NCBI GenBank assembly: GCA_022414725.1
Contig: CM039462.1
Location: 116,763,966-116,827,965, forward strand
DNA length: 64,000 nt
Source of the DNA: Microglena sp. YARC
Taxonomy: Eukaryota; Chlorophyta; Chlorophyceae; Chlamydomonadales; Chlamydomonadaceae
Direction of reading: 5' to 3'
This document shows, one piece after another, positions 39,237 through 49,255 of this stretch. The translations under genes and the position numbers were made by a program. Positions within the stretch are counted from its first letter, which is position 1. Each line of letters begins with the position of its first letter. Under the pieces are notes generated by a model. That model did no database searches. It was not told where the DNA came from and saw nothing but the letters and a program-made list of their open reading frames with translations.

Positions 39237-39318
39237 ATCCATCAGTCCGTTTATAAACCGATGCATAAGAAACAATGCGTCATACAATGTCTAATTGTTT
39301 GCTAATGCATATCTTAAA

Positions 39319-39606
39319 ATGGATATAACTCAAGTTTTGCAACTCCCTCCATCAATCGACAAAAATCTTGCCACACAACTTGTATGCATTGTAATGCAAT
39401 GGATACACTCAACAGGCACCTATCCGCCAAATATTGAAATCAATTGCGAACGGCTAATCAAATGGTTTCAAAACAACGAAAGCACTCCTGAACTCCGAGA
39501 TCAAATCATTTCAGACTACAACGTTTTGTACGGAACCATGGCCTTTCAAAGGTTTGCAATCAAATCATGCAATGTAGCTATTGCACCCAAATCTTCTCAA
39601 CCATGA
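39319..39606 (+). CDS. Small protein (95 residues), unrecognised
   Basis: From ATG at 39319: MDITQVLQLPPSIDKNLATQ, helical, ending IAPKSSQP. AT-rich and preceded by AT-rich DNA (CTAATGCATATCTTAAA). No family recognised. Confidence 0.45.
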   Translation: MDITQVLQLPPSIDKNLATQLVCIVMQWIHSTGTYPPNIEINCERLIKWFQNNESTPELRDQIISDYNVLYGTMAFQRFAIKSCNVAIAPKSSQP

Positions 39607-39730
39607 CAATGTCCGAAGGCTGCAACATTGCAAAAGATGCCGATTTAGTCTACATGGCTATTTGCTGGAATGTGACATTTTAATACCAATCGTTTTATCC
39701 CGCCACAGATATGTATGTGTACACGCGTCA

Positions 39731-40203
39731 ATGCCAAAAAAACAAAGAATCCATCTCAAGTCGTGTGCTACACCGGTCCCCGTCCACGCGGAAAGAAGGA
39801 TGACTCGTACACGTCCGAAGAGTTCGTCGCGTTTATGAAGCATGAGGCCTTTGACAAAAAATAACGGACGCTTGATGAATGGATCGAGTGGGCCGGAGCA
39901 CTCCGCATGAACGCCTCGAATTGCAGAAAAGTATCAAAATGCAGCGATAAAAAATCGTCTGCGGGTAAGGTAGCTGAGAAAATTTCAAAGCCCCTCGAAT
40001 CTTGTATCGAGAGCAAATGTCATGGTAGGTTTGAACTCATTGAGAATGTGACTAAGAATGACAAAAACGCCCTCAGCTCCTTAGATAAACACCGACTTTC
40101 CGCGGAGTGCGGTGCCGTCCATTGCTCCAAAGAAGGCGGTAAATATGGCAAGGTGCTCAAAGCATGGGACGCAATATCGAAGCGATGCCACAGTCAGCTA
40201 TGA
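39731..40203 (+). pseudogene. Unknown gene with 7-A frameshift and in-frame stop
   Basis: The 98-residue ORF from 39907 continues upstream in the same frame through a TAA at 39862-39864 to YTGPRPRGKKDDSYTSEEFV and FMKHEAFDKK. Further upstream, an ATG (MPKK) is out of frame by one base in a run of seven A, so the A-run probably gained a base. After the stop come TLDEWIEWAGALRMNASNC and a Cys/Lys-rich tail. Function unknown. Confidence 0.5.
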
Positions 40204-40284
40204 ACCTAAGCTGAAGCTTAACTAACCCATGGTTAGTATGAAAGAGTTGGAGACAATCTGAAAGGGGCTGCATACAATACATTT

Positions 40285-40353
40285 TTCTAACGGCGATGTC
40301 GTACATTTATTTCCATCTGATATATGTTTCATTTTACTGTTCTGCCGACTGTA
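40285..40353 (-). repeat. Family-B end
   Basis: TTCTAACGGCGATGTCGTAC ... TTCATTTTACTGTTCTGCCG and ACTGTA; close match to 35970-36038. Confidence 0.75.
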
Positions 40354-40411
40354 GAATGCGTCGCTCTGTTCATCATTGCGACGAGATATGGTGCGTCCAA
40401 TTTTGACTTTT

Positions 40412-41224
40412 CTACCAATATTTTTCCGTAGCATCCAATTCGTTGTACATCGCTTCCCACGCCTCCTGGTTGGTGTTCGAGAACGCGGGCGGTCCTTCGT
40501 CGTTCGACCGCGGATGCATGAGGGCTGTGACGGAGTGGGCGAAGTACTCTGCGTGAAGGCTCCTCGCGAAGTCCTGCAGCGCACCGAACGCTGTGGCGGA
40601 TGCATTGCGTGTCTTCAGGGATGAAATACCCGCCTGGGACGCGATGTAGGTGGTGTACGCCTTGGGTAATGGGGCGTGCGCTCCCTGCTTGCGGACGGCG
40701 TCGAGCGCGGCGTTCCAGTGGGGCGAGAGGGTGGCGGCGTGCGTGGCGAAGAAGGCTTGGGTGTCTGGGACAGAGTCGGCGTTATCATGCCATATTTTTT
40801 TGACCTGCGAGACGGCGGCTGCGCCCAAGAGCACGACGAGGTGAAGCACATGATCTATTTGGTGCGTGGGCATGTTGTCGATCGCGCGGAACTCGATGCC
40901 GACGAGTTCCTTCCCCCACCGCCTCGCGTCAATCGGCGCGTTCCGCGACACCTTGACCTTCGGCGTCCCCTCTCCATGCACGAACCGGAGTTCCAGTGTG
41001 TCGCGGACGCGGAGCCAGAGGGGCACCCAGCCCTTCTTCAGGGACATGTCTAAAGAGTCGCAGAGCCTGCTGCGGATGTCGGCCCCCGTCCCTGCCTCTG
41101 GACTCTTATGTAATGGGATATTCCACGTGTAATTAGGGTAATAATACCCGTTCCGCATGTGTGAGCTAATGCATGCTGTGAACGGGACCTTTTTGCCATC
41201 AATCCACACGAATAGCTTGGACAT
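40412..41224 (-). CDS. 270-residue protein paired with the amidoligase-like gene
   Basis: Intact minus-strand ORF starting 9 bases after the stop of the upstream gene (41234), so the two are probably co-transcribed. N-terminus MSKLFVWIDGKKVPFTACIS, then KLFVW-type strands and YWNIPL-like patterns, GKELVGIEFRAIDNMP in the middle, and a helical C-terminal half (LHAEYFAHSVTALMHPRSND). In known amidoligase gene pairs the partner is a peptide modifier or a second modifying enzyme. No motif here lets me say which. Confidence 0.5.
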   Translation of the reverse strand: MSKLFVWIDGKKVPFTACISSHMRNGYYYPNYTWNIPLHKSPEAGTGADIRSRLCDSLDMSLKKGWVPLWLRVRDTLELRFVHGEGTPKVKVSRNAPIDARRWGKELVGIEFRAIDNMPTHQIDHVLHLVVLLGAAAVSQVKKIWHDNADSVPDTQAFFATHAATLSPHWNAALDAVRKQGAHAPLPKAYTTYIASQAGISSLKTRNASATAFGALQDFARSLHAEYFAHSVTALMHPRSNDEGPPAFSNTNQEAWEAMYNELDATEKYW

Positions 41225-41233
41225 GTCGTCGCG

Positions 41234-41790
41234 CTACATGCGTGCCCCTCGTCTTGCCAGCATGTCCGACTCGGTTTCGAACCACATGACCTGGAACCCG
41301 GTAATCGAATCGACGTCCGGCCCTCGTGCGATGTACTTCACGGCTGTGGTGCCGTATCCGGCATAGTAACTGGTGTCCGCGCGCATACTGGCGCGGTTGT
41401 GCGTGTTCTTGACGTCTCCCAGGGCGCGGGGGTCGCCCGAGAAAAGACTTATGAGCGATGGCTCAACCGTCTGCAGCAGATGGCCCAGGTACACGTGCTG
41501 CAGTTGCAGCATCTTGTACTCGCGCAAGGTCATGTCTACATTGCGATCGTGCGGGAGCGTCACCCATACGTGGAAGCTGCCCTCGTATAAGGCGTCGCCC
41601 TGTGGGGTGATTCTGCCGCTCCACGGAAATATCTGCGCGCCGGTGATTCCCTCCTCGTTCGCGCGTGCCAGGACCGCTACTTCGGCGTCGTGCAGCTGTC
41701 TCGCCACGCCGGCAACGGTCGCGTTTTTAAGCTTTGTGCTGCGAGTCTCCAGGAATGGGCCGTCCACGTCGTACGTTTTGTTTATTTTGG

Positions 41791-41832
<42 letters not shown>

Positions 41833-42316
41833 GGGATTTCTTCGATACCTTGACTGCGCGGAGCGCGCACAGGCTGCGCAGTGTGTCCTCATCGGACAGC
41901 GGTGTGCTAGGTCGCTTTTCGTTCGGGATCACCGTGATCGAATAGATGTCATCATAGCAGCAGGTGACAAACAGTGTGTCCCCACGGTAAATGCTCGTCT
42001 GTACGGTATCCTTGCCTTGCTTGCGCATGAAGGTTTGAATCGACAATGACCTGGACGCGTTAGACTTTGCTTTTTCGGAGTCCATGAAAAGCCCGTCCAG
42101 TCCTGCGATGTGCTGCAGGTGCTCGCGGATCGCCTTTGTGTCCAGGTCGACGCCTGCGGGTGCGCGCACGGCAGACACGCTCTCATCGTTTTTTATCGAA
42201 GAGTAATACGACCCGCCGTACTCGGGGAGGACCTTTGACGGAAGGAGCGTTTGCGCACGCGGGGAAGAAGAGAGAGAGACGTTGAACTCGTGCTCAACAC
42301 CGAGTCCCCACTGCAT
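41234..42316 (-). CDS. Putative amidoligase (COOH-NH2 ligase superfamily)
   Basis: From the ATG at 42314-42316, 360 residues. The start MQWGLGVEHEFNVSLS matches the GxExE metal-binding opening of the family. Later motifs also fit: GAQIFPWSGRITPQGDALYE, GSFHVWVTLPH (HxHxxxxH-like) and LLQTVEPSLISLFSGDPRAL (the LQ..EP.L.. helix), followed by RASMRADTSYYAGYGTTAV. A polyglutamine insertion encoded by 41791-41832 splits the middle. Such enzymes form amide bonds between peptides or amino groups and occur in several giant viruses. Confidence is moderate because I rely on motif spacing. An in-frame GTG/ATG upstream (42373) is less likely. Confidence 0.5.
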
Positions 42317-42559
42317 TCTATGTATTGTTATACACTCGGACAAGGGAATTATGTTACGTAATAATCCTCCCAAAGTCCTCTTGTATGTGTTTATATTCTA
42401 CACTTCGCTCGACACTGCGTTCTGTAAAGAACCTGTCAGCTTGTAATCAATTTTGCGTCCTACCACAACTTCCAGTTTGCAATATTTCTTTGGCCTCTCA
42501 AGAATTCCGGGGCGGATTGGGTACATTGTAAAGCAATTGTGGATGTTAATGTCTGCATT

Positions 42560-42720
42560 TACAGTCGACGGAATACTAAAATGAAACCGCCTCGTAGCAA
42601 CCCACGGGGCAGTGGAACACCAATAATTGCAGGATGTTAACGAGAATATCGTGGTTCTTTTTTATATCACGGCTCTCCATCCTGCAGTCTCAGTCTCGTT
42701 CTTTTTGTAGGTACTTTCGA
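42560..42720 (-). repeat. Family B' partial copy
   Basis: TACAGTCGACGGAATACTAA, then an internal deletion of about 60 bases relative to other copies, ending CACTTTCGAGAG-like at 42720. Directly followed by a family-B end. Confidence 0.75.
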
Positions 42721-42731
42721 GAGTGCCGGTA

Positions 42732-43007
42732 CCATTTTACTGTTCCGCCGACTGTATCGATCTCTTCGATGTGCTGTCCAAGTGCGTCTTTGTACCTCCT
42801 TACAGTCAAGAGTTTAACGCTATTGAGAATGTCTTTAGTTTGCTCAAGCAAAAATATCGCTGCATGTGCCCAATAATTCCAGATGTAGCAGATATATTTG
42901 ATTACAGTAACGCTTTGAAAAGGATTATTGATGCGCACAATACCAAGTGGGGGAACGACGGGGGGCCTGTGTTTATCCACGGTATTCTGCCACCGCATCG
43001 TGTGTAA
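42732..43007 (+). pseudogene. Tc1/mariner transposase C-terminal fragment
   Basis: Starts right at a family-B end (CCATTTTACTGTTCCGCCGA, then CTGTA). The frame reads VFVPPYSQEFNAIENVFSLL and KQKYRCM, the third catalytic block of DDE transposases (PPYSPxxNxIEnxFsxLK), then FDYSNALKRIIDAHNTKWGN. The first two catalytic Asp regions are missing. The nearby family-B end ties this transposase type to the B/C repeats. Confidence 0.85.
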
Positions 43008-43200
43008 TGAATGGACGGACGGATGGATTCGACAGTTTTCTGCCGTTTACTGTAGGTTTCTGCAACTGAATCCCTCTTCCCGCTCCACGGGACCTTCGAG
43101 ACCCTTCCTATTAATCCCAATATTGTCGTGCAGGAGTCTGCTTGATTCAATCTGTCGATGTATAGATATGTGACTACTTTACCGTGTTTCCGTCATTTTC
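43008..43200 (+). repeat. Family-D dual-hairpin repeat, copy
   Basis: Order: ATGAATGGACGGACGGATGG, GACAGTTTTCTGCCGTTT, TTTCTGCAACTGAATCCCTC, CCGCTCCACGGG (hairpin), GTGCAGGAGTCTGCTTGATT (hairpin remnant), CTTTACCGTGTTTCCGTCAT. The last motif runs into the 3' end of the LRR gene, whose last residues come from the repeat. Confidence 0.75.
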
Positions 43201-44447
43201 AGATAAATCAACGAAGTGAGGCCAGAAAGCGGTGATATGTCGTCCACGTCGGTGTTCGTAATGTCCAGGTGAATCAATGAAGTGAGGCCGGAAAGCGGTG
43301 ATATGTCGTCCACGTCGGTGCCCTCCATGTTCAGGTGAACCAACGAATTGAGGCCGGAAAGCGGTGATATGTCGGTCATGTGGAGGTGCGAAATGTCGAG
43401 GTGAACCAAAGAAGTGAGGCCGGACAGGGGTGATAGGTCTTCGATCCTGTCTTCGATGTTCGGAATGTAGAGGTGAAGCAACGAAGTGAGTCCTGACAGC
43501 GGTGATATGTTGTCCACACGTGTGTACGACATGTTCAGGTGCGTCAATAAAGTGAGTCCGGACAGAGGTGATATGGTGTCCACAAGCGTGTTATCCATAT
43601 CCAGGTGAATCAACGAAGTGATGCCGGACAGCGGTGATAGGTCGGCAACGTAGATGTGCGCCATGTTCAGGTGCGTCAACGAAGTGATGGCGGATAGTGG
43701 TGATATGTCTTCCACTTTGTTGAACGACATATCCAGGTGAAGCAACGAAGTGAGTCCGGACAGAGGTGATAGGTATTCGCCAGCGGAGGTGTACGACATG
43801 TTCAGGTGAACCAACGAGGTGAGGCCGGAAAGCGGAGATATGTATTCCACACGTGTGTACGGGATGTTAAGGCGAATCAACGAAGTAAGGCCGGACAGTG
43901 GTGATATGTCAAACACGTAGGTGTGCTCCATGTTCAGGTGCGTCAACAACGTGAGTCCGGACAGAGGTGATATGTCTTCCACTTCGTTGTACGCCATGTC
44001 CGGGTTAAGCAACGAAGTGAGGCTGGACAGAGGTGATAGGTCTTCGCCTGCTGAGGTGTACGACATATCCAGATAAACCAACGCAGTGAGTCCGGACAGC
44101 GGTGATATGTCGAACACGTCTGTGTGCGAAATGTCGAGGTGAACCAACGCAGTGAGGCCGGACAACGGTGATATGTCTTCGATATTGTCTTCGATCTCCG
44201 ACATTTTTTTGTAGGGTACGTCTTTCCCCCGATTGATACCGATTTTCAACTCTTGGAGCCTGCAAATGCGTGAGACATAGTCCAAACTTTTATAATGTCT
44301 CAGGTGGATCCTTGTGACACACCGGGGTGCGACGCATCTCCACTGTTTGCTAACGAGAGCCACTTGTTTGAGGTGGCATTCGTTCGAAATCGCATTGGAT
44401 AGAATGATCTCCAATACATCTTCATTGATTTCGTCAAAAGAACTCAT
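43179..44447 (-). CDS. F-box/leucine-rich repeat protein (422 residues)
   Basis: N-terminal F-box-like domain (FDEINEDVLEIILSNAISNE ... LVSKQWRCVAPRCV), then about fourteen 22-25 residue internalin-type LRRs (DISPLSGLTSLVHLDISHT). Intact. Repeats are nearly uniform at DNA level, suggesting recent expansion. By analogy with F-box/LRR proteins it may select targets for host ubiquitination; this is inference. The last repeat ends in MTETR from the family-D repeat, so the original C-terminus was probably lost. A broken paralogue lies at 45788-47091. Confidence 0.8.
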   Translation of the reverse strand: MSSFDEINEDVLEIILSNAISNECHLKQVALVSKQWRCVAPRCVTRIHLRHYKSLDYVSRICRLQELKIGINRGKDVPYKKMSEIEDNIEDISPLSGLTALVHLDISHTDVFDISPLSGLTALVYLDMSYTSAGEDLSPLSSLTSLLNPDMAYNEVEDISPLSGLTLLTHLNMEHTYVFDISPLSGLTSLIRLNIPYTRVEYISPLSGLTSLVHLNMSYTSAGEYLSPLSGLTSLLHLDMSFNKVEDISPLSAITSLTHLNMAHIYVADLSPLSGITSLIHLDMDNTLVDTISPLSGLTLLTHLNMSYTRVDNISPLSGLTSLLHLYIPNIEDRIEDLSPLSGLTSLVHLDISHLHMTDISPLSGLNSLVHLNMEGTDVDDISPLSGLTSLIHLDITNTDVDDISPLSGLTSLIYLKMTETR

Positions 44448-44522
44448 TCGTTTGTGTTACTGAAGAATGAATGGTTGTTTACACATCATTCGATGACGAG
44501 TGGACGAGAAGTCGCCGCCCGC

Positions 44523-44582
44523 TACAGTCGGCTGAACAGTAAATGTACGACATCGCCGTTAGAAAATTGGTGTTAAGAATGG
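44523..44582 (+). repeat. Family-B end (inverted)
   Basis: TACAGTCGGCTGAACAGTAA followed by ATGTACGACATCGCCGTTAG. Pairs in sequence with 35941-36038 and 40285-40353. Confidence 0.7.
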
Positions 44583-44623
44583 CCGAAGTTTCTGACAGTG
44601 TTCCTCCGTTTGCGTGTGTACGT

Positions 44624-44766
44624 GTACAGTCGGAGATATCATTTTTTGTGTCAATCACCTGAAGACAATATCTGTATTGACAAGATCGGTTACAAATCTT
44701 GAATTGGTCGACTTTTCAGAATTCCCAAAATAGAAGGTGCCCCAATATCAAATGTTCCTAGCTGTA
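44624..44766 (+). pseudogene. Transposase C-terminal tail plus family-C end
   Basis: After a short TACAGTCGGAGATATC motif, the frame CQSPEDNICIDKIGYKS ends with a stop and is followed by GAATTCCCAAAATAGAAGGT and the reversed family-C end. Matches 56966-57080 in the opposite orientation. It is the last few codons of a mariner-type transposase joined to its own terminal repeat. Confidence 0.7.
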
Positions 44767-44993
44767 TGATGACTTGATAGGTTTCTGCAACTTAATCCCT
44801 CTGCCCCGCTCTGCGGGCCCCGCGACCTCTCGCTTGTGCGTGTGAGAATGTTCCGCATGAGGCTTCGACACTCGTTATAATATAATGTATGATGAGCTTG
44901 TTCGTCCAGTAAAGAAACCTCCTTACATACAGGAAAGTGTGTGTGATTTTTTCATCCATCATTCAGGGAGGCAGGCGGGAGTTGTTGTTGTAC

Positions 44994-45500
44994 ATGTGCA
45001 AGGAGATGTATGAGAACTTGCGGGGCATCGAGGGATTCGCTACAGTGCGGTGCCCATGGAGGGTTATTATTTCAGGGGCAATTCATGTGTCGAATCAGAC
45101 AGGCCAGTTGCTGGAAATCCAGTTGTCACCCCTGAACAATCAACGCGTGCTGGCAAGGCGGAGAATAGATGCAAACTTCAATGTATCTGTTGGAGGTGCA
45201 GGAGTCAGGGGCGGAGATGAAGTGTCATATGATGAAGCAACTAACGCAGAAAAGGTGCACCGGTCTGCCCTTGGCCATGGGATAACCGCGCACCTAGAGT
45301 CTCATTCAACCAAGGCCTACTTGACAGTAATTGCATATTTGCCTTCTTCAGGATCTCAACCACATAGTGGCCGCACATTCAATCTTGTGGAGAATGCCAT
45401 GGTTTCTCGCAGGCGCGAGTATGTCTTTGAACTGAAGCACTACAATGTAGCGTTGGCCCATCACGATAAGCAGGTATATATACAGTCAACGAAATACTAA
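44994..45500 (+). CDS. Unknown protein, 3' end overwritten by a B' element
   Basis: From ATG at 44994: MCKEMYENLRGIEGFATVRC. The body is rich in beta-like strands (PWRVIISGAIHVSNQTGQLL; ESHSTKAYLTVIAYLPSSGS) and ends FELKHYNVALAHHDKQVYIQ. The last few codons and the stop come from the B' element that begins at 45481, so the native C-terminus is lost. No family recognised. An upstream in-frame GTG at 44937 is less likely. Confidence 0.45.
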   Translation: MCKEMYENLRGIEGFATVRCPWRVIISGAIHVSNQTGQLLEIQLSPLNNQRVLARRRIDANFNVSVGGAGVRGGDEVSYDEATNAEKVHRSALGHGITAHLESHSTKAYLTVIAYLPSSGSQPHSGRTFNLVENAMVSRRREYVFELKHYNVALAHHDKQVYIQSTKY

Positions 45501-45790
45501 AATGAAACCGCTTCGTGTACGGCACACCTTACGGTGTAACCTAATGGTGTAGCAACCCACGGGGCAGTGGAACACCAATACGATTTTGAATCAACAAATT
45601 GCAGGATGTTAACGAGAATATCGTGGTTCCTTTTTAGATCACGGCTCTCAATCCTGCAGACTCCGTATCGTTCTTTTGTCGGTACTTTCGACAGTGTACA
45701 TTGAAGGACCAGCCGCACTTAAGCGATCGCCTCTTCCCAGGTACTATGGCCCAAAAGAACACGGGGTCTTTGTTGATGTGCAATGCGTCA
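45481..45790 (-). mobile_element. Family B' repeat, copy 4, longer version
   Basis: TACAGTCAACGAAATACTAA start, the 73-residue frame (45497-45718, minus), GCGATCGCCTCTTCCC, then the outer part shared with 16320-16400 and 58200-58260 (CAAAAGAACACGGGGTCTTT). It sits between the truncated gene at 44994 and the broken LRR gene. Confidence 0.8.
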
Positions 45791-47091
45791 TGTAAGGAGG
45801 TTCACGAAACCGCATCCTCCTTGCGTGCCACCGCATCCTCCTTGCGTGCAGACGCATAACGAAGTGAGGCCTGACAGCTGTGATATGTCGTCCACAAGTG
45901 TGTTCGAAATGTCGAGGTGAAGCAACGCAGTTAGTCCGGACAGAGGTGATATGTCGTCCACACGTGTGGACGACGACATGTTCAGGTGAACCAACGAAGC
46001 GAGGCCGGACAGCGGTGATAGGTCGGTCACGTAGGTGTACGATATGTCCAGGTGAACCAACGAAGTGAGTCCGGACAGCTGTGATATGCCGTCCACCATG
46101 TGGGTGTACTCCATGTTCAGGTGAATCAATGAAGTTAGGCCGGACAGCGGTGATATGCCGCCCACGTCGTTGTACGATATATCCAGATGAACCTACGAAT
46201 TGAGGCAGGACAGTGGTGATATGTCGTCCACACGTGTGGACGACATGTTCAGGTGAACCAACGAAGTGAGTCCGGACAGCGGTGATATATCGTCCACCAT
46301 GTGGGTGTACTCCATGTTCAGGTGAATCAATGAAGTGAGGCCGGACAGCGGTGATACGTCGCCCACGTCGTTGTACGATATATCCAGATGAACCAACGAA
46401 GTGAGGCAGGACAGTAGTGATATGTCGTCCACACGTGTGGACGATATGTTCAGGTGAACCAACGAAGTGAGGCCTGACAGCTGTGATATGTCGTCCACCA
46501 TGTGGGTGTACTCCATGTTCAGGTGAATCAATGAAGTGAGGCAGGACAGTGGTGATATGTCGTCCACACGTGTGGACGACATATTCAGGTGAACCAATGA
46601 AGTGAGGCCGGACAGCAGTGATATGTCGGTCACGTAGGTGTACGAAATGTCGAGGTGAAGCAACGCAGTGAGTCCGGACAGTGGTGATATGTCGTCCACA
46701 CGTGTGGACGACATGTTCAGGTGAACCAACAAAGCGAGGCCGGACAGAGGTGATATGTCGGTCACGTAGGTGTACGATATGTCCAGGTGAACCAACGAAG
46801 TGAGTCCGGACAGAGGTGATATGTCGAGCACGTCTTCGATTTCCGACCTTTTTCGTAGGGTACGTCTTTCCCCCGATTGATACAGATTTTCAACTCTTGG
46901 AGCCTGCAAATGCGTGAGACGTAGTCCAAACTTTTATAATGTCTTATGTGGATCCTTGTGACACACCGGAGTGCGACGCATCTCCACTGTTTGCAAACGA
47001 GAACCACTTGTTTGAGGTGGCATTCGTTCGAAATCGCATTGGATAGAATGATCTCCAATACATCTCCATTGATTTCGTCAAAGGAACTCAT
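45788..47091 (-). pseudogene. F-box/LRR paralogue with frameshift, stop and lost 3' end
   Basis: ATG at 47091 opens the same F-box as 44447 (FDEINGDVLEIILSNAISNE). Near 46850 a small deletion (CTTTTTCGTAGGG against ATTTTTTTGTAGGG) shifts frame into the LRR part, which is open as 46193-46909. A TAG at 46193-46195 replaces a Leu codon (CLNS stop VHLDIS), and the frame continues to 45788. The 3' end is replaced by a GCAAGGAGGATGCGGT tandem and the B' element. At least three lesions, so not functional. Confidence 0.85.
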
Positions 47092-47247
47092 GGAAAATTA
47101 AATTGAATCGTTTCTGTCACTGAAGAATGAATGGTTGTTTACACTTCATTCGATGACGAGTGGACGAGAAGTCGCCGTGACCCTTTCAATTATTAAAGGG
47201 TTGCAACAGTTGTTCCATGATAAAAAAAATTGACGCATTTTGAAAAC

Positions 47248-47273
47248 ACAACAACAACAACAACAACAACAAC
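47248..47273 (+). repeat. (CAA)n before the 47.3 kb gene
   Basis: Uninterrupted CAA/ACA trinucleotide run about 55 bases upstream of the ATG at 47326, probably in the 5' leader. Confidence 0.7.
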
Positions 47274-47325
47274 TTATAAACCCAAATATCTCCTCTCTCC
47301 CCCTCGTTTCCCCAAATCTTTTGTC

Positions 47326-48207
47326 ATGTCTACCATGTCTGCCCAGATCACTGCGTTCGTCGATACAACAAATATCTTCGACGTCGTCCAGAAGAAGGAC
47401 CGAAAGAAGATATCCCAAAACGTCACCGTCCCTCATTTGAAGGGCATTTGCAACGTTATCATTTCCTTGAACAGCGTGCCTAAGTGCCTCGCCGACTCTG
47501 TCGGCACAATGAAGATTGCGCACAGAAAGTTTATCCAAGATTCCCCGAAAGGGGAGAAGGGGCCTCTCCAGGCCATGTTGCTACCAGTTGCAGTCGCTAC
47601 TGCGGCTGCCCAAGATGCTGCTGCTTCTACTTCACCCTGCTGCTTATACTTAATCGATGCCATTGCTGTCGCCCTCCCAGAGGACGACGAAACCACCGAG
47701 GACGTTGGCACGGGGTCCGGCGGTAGCGGTAAGCGCCCCCGCGCCACGGTGTCACCCTCTGGGGCTCCGGCTGCTACTGCTTCTACTGCTTCTACTGATT
47801 CTACTACTGTTCCTGCTCCTGCCCTCTCTAGTGGTAACGCCACGTCTGCTGGCGCGTTCTCCACGGGCTCCCCCTCCTCCTCCTTGGCCTCCGGTCGGGT
47901 TGGACGCGGGGCCCCGCTGAAGAACGAGCTGCAGGTTGGTGCCAATATAGGTGCATTTACCATAGTGGGGTATTCCCCCACCCTGGGCTGCACTGCTGTC
48001 ACCACTAAAGGCAACCCTTGCAGCCGCCGTCAGGTTACCGTTTGCACCCCTGGTGAACCCCCCTTCACCCTGGGCACGTGCGCGCACCTCGCGTGCATGA
48101 AACAGACTCCCTCACAGCGTGAGGCGTACCTCGCCACCAAGCGAGCTACGCTCGACGAGCTTGCAATTGAGCTTCGCTCCATGTCCCTCGTCTTCCAGCC
48201 GCTTTAG
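47326..48207 (+). CDS. Protein with Ser/Thr/Ala linker and C-terminal Cys/His motif (293 residues)
   Basis: ATG at 47326 (MSTMSAQITAFVDTTNIFDV). N-terminal domain about 110 residues (KISQNVTVPHLKGICNVIIS; KFIQDSPKGEKGPLQAMLLP), then a low-complexity Ser/Thr/Ala/Gly linker with GKRPRA, and a C-terminal segment GCTAVTTKGNPCSRRQVTVC with a later CAHLAC. That segment resembles the small C..xTkxGxxC.....C..H zinc-type motif seen in many giant-virus proteins, also present in the gene at 54046-54648. Function unknown. Confidence 0.6.
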   Translation: MSTMSAQITAFVDTTNIFDVVQKKDRKKISQNVTVPHLKGICNVIISLNSVPKCLADSVGTMKIAHRKFIQDSPKGEKGPLQAMLLPVAVATAAAQDAAASTSPCCLYLIDAIAVALPEDDETTEDVGTGSGGSGKRPRATVSPSGAPAATASTASTDSTTVPAPALSSGNATSAGAFSTGSPSSSLASGRVGRGAPLKNELQVGANIGAFTIVGYSPTLGCTAVTTKGNPCSRRQVTVCTPGEPPFTLGTCAHLACMKQTPSQREAYLATKRATLDELAIELRSMSLVFQPL

Positions 48208-48234
48208 TTATATAGTCTATAGTTATATACTCAG

Positions 48235-48522
48235 TTAGTAAAACCTCTGTTTTTTTTCTTCCCGAGTGACCGTGACAACGATGGGACCGTTTTTGTTCTT
48301 CCCGAGTGATCTTCCCCTCTCCGTGTTTACACGGGATCTGGGTGCCCTGTGCAGGAACTTTTGCTTTTGGGAGGACCCTACCACAGTGGGAGTGGTCGCT
48401 GTGTGACGAGACTCTACAGGATCCGCATTGATGAGAGTGGTCGCTGTGTGACGTGACTCGTCAGGATCCGTATTGATGAGATGCATGGGTGTGATGCCTA
48501 GCTCATGTCCAGACGTGAGCAT
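48235..48522 (-). CDS. Short ORF with internal duplication, doubtful
   Basis: From ATG at 48522: MLTSGHELGITPMHLINTDP, then an internal duplicate (ESRHTATTLINADP, ESRHTATTP) and a basic tail. The duplication is also visible in DNA (TGTGTGACGAGACTC against TGTGTGACGTGACTC). Could be a real small gene or chance. Confidence 0.25.
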   Translation of the reverse strand: MLTSGHELGITPMHLINTDPDESRHTATTLINADPVESRHTATTPTVVGSSQKQKFLHRAPRSRVNTERGRSLGKNKNGPIVVTVTREEKKQRFY

Positions 48523-48563
48523 GATGGAGGTAGTGAATGCACTTACATCTGCTAGATCGGATG

Positions 48564-48780
48564 GTACAGTTGTTCTCAAATAAAGTGGGACACACCTTAT
48601 AATAATCCAGACTGCAGATCGTTGCTTTTGGGCAACGTAGGGGGGTGCAGCAAGTTGAAGAGGTTCTTGAAAATATATTCCGAGTCACCTCTTTGGTAAA
48701 CCGTTCAACCGTCTGTGTCCCCAAATCAGTATCAGGTGTTGGTGGGGTTTTCGAGGAGCTTCTTCTCGGAGCGTCTCGGC
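48564..48780 (+). repeat. Family-A element fragment
   Basis: TACAGTTGTTCTCAAATAAA, GTGGGACACACC, hairpin CGTTGC..GCAACG, then a segment shared with 37430-37560. Minus strand carries codons for GTQTVERFTKEVTRNIF, a gene relic. Confidence 0.7.
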
Positions 48781-48899
48781 GAAACGCGAGAGGTCGCTCT
48801 CTCCCAAAGACTTTGTGGACATTTGGAACATCATCGCTTGGTCAGATACTCGTTTTTCGAGGCGTACACGGAACACTAAGTGTCGCCTTTGATTAAAGC

Positions 48900-49254
48900 C
48901 GCTTTTGTCATGTCACGCAACCGCATTTACAGTCCCCCTTAAGAAACCCAATAGAGTCTGCTTGTGATTGTGCGGTTTCTTTGGATGACCCCATTACCAC
49001 AGTGAAAGCGGTTGCGTAAGATGCGGAGGCTCATGCAAAACACGGAAACACAAAAACACGCCAATTTACTGAACTTGTTCTGGTTCTCTTTTACCAAAGG
49101 GCCTTGTCTGGGGCTGGGTTTCAGAATCCCCAAAATACAAGGTGTCGTTAAAAGTAGTGGTATTTCACCGGCGCCGTAAAGCTCCCACTTATTCTACAGC
49201 GTAAACATATGTTACTCCTTGCAAGACGACGATCGCCATGATTACCAGATTTTT
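48900..49254. other. Intergenic with family-C-like sequence
   Basis: GGTTTCAGAATCCCCAAAAT then ACAAGGTGTC at about 49117-49147 resembles the inner part of a family-C end. No supported gene. Confidence 0.4.
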
Positions 49255-49255
49255 T

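Noticed and set aside
40600..42049. Plus-strand ORFs opposite the amidoligase pair
   Set aside because: No motifs; the minus-strand genes are intact, adjacent and show family-like motifs.
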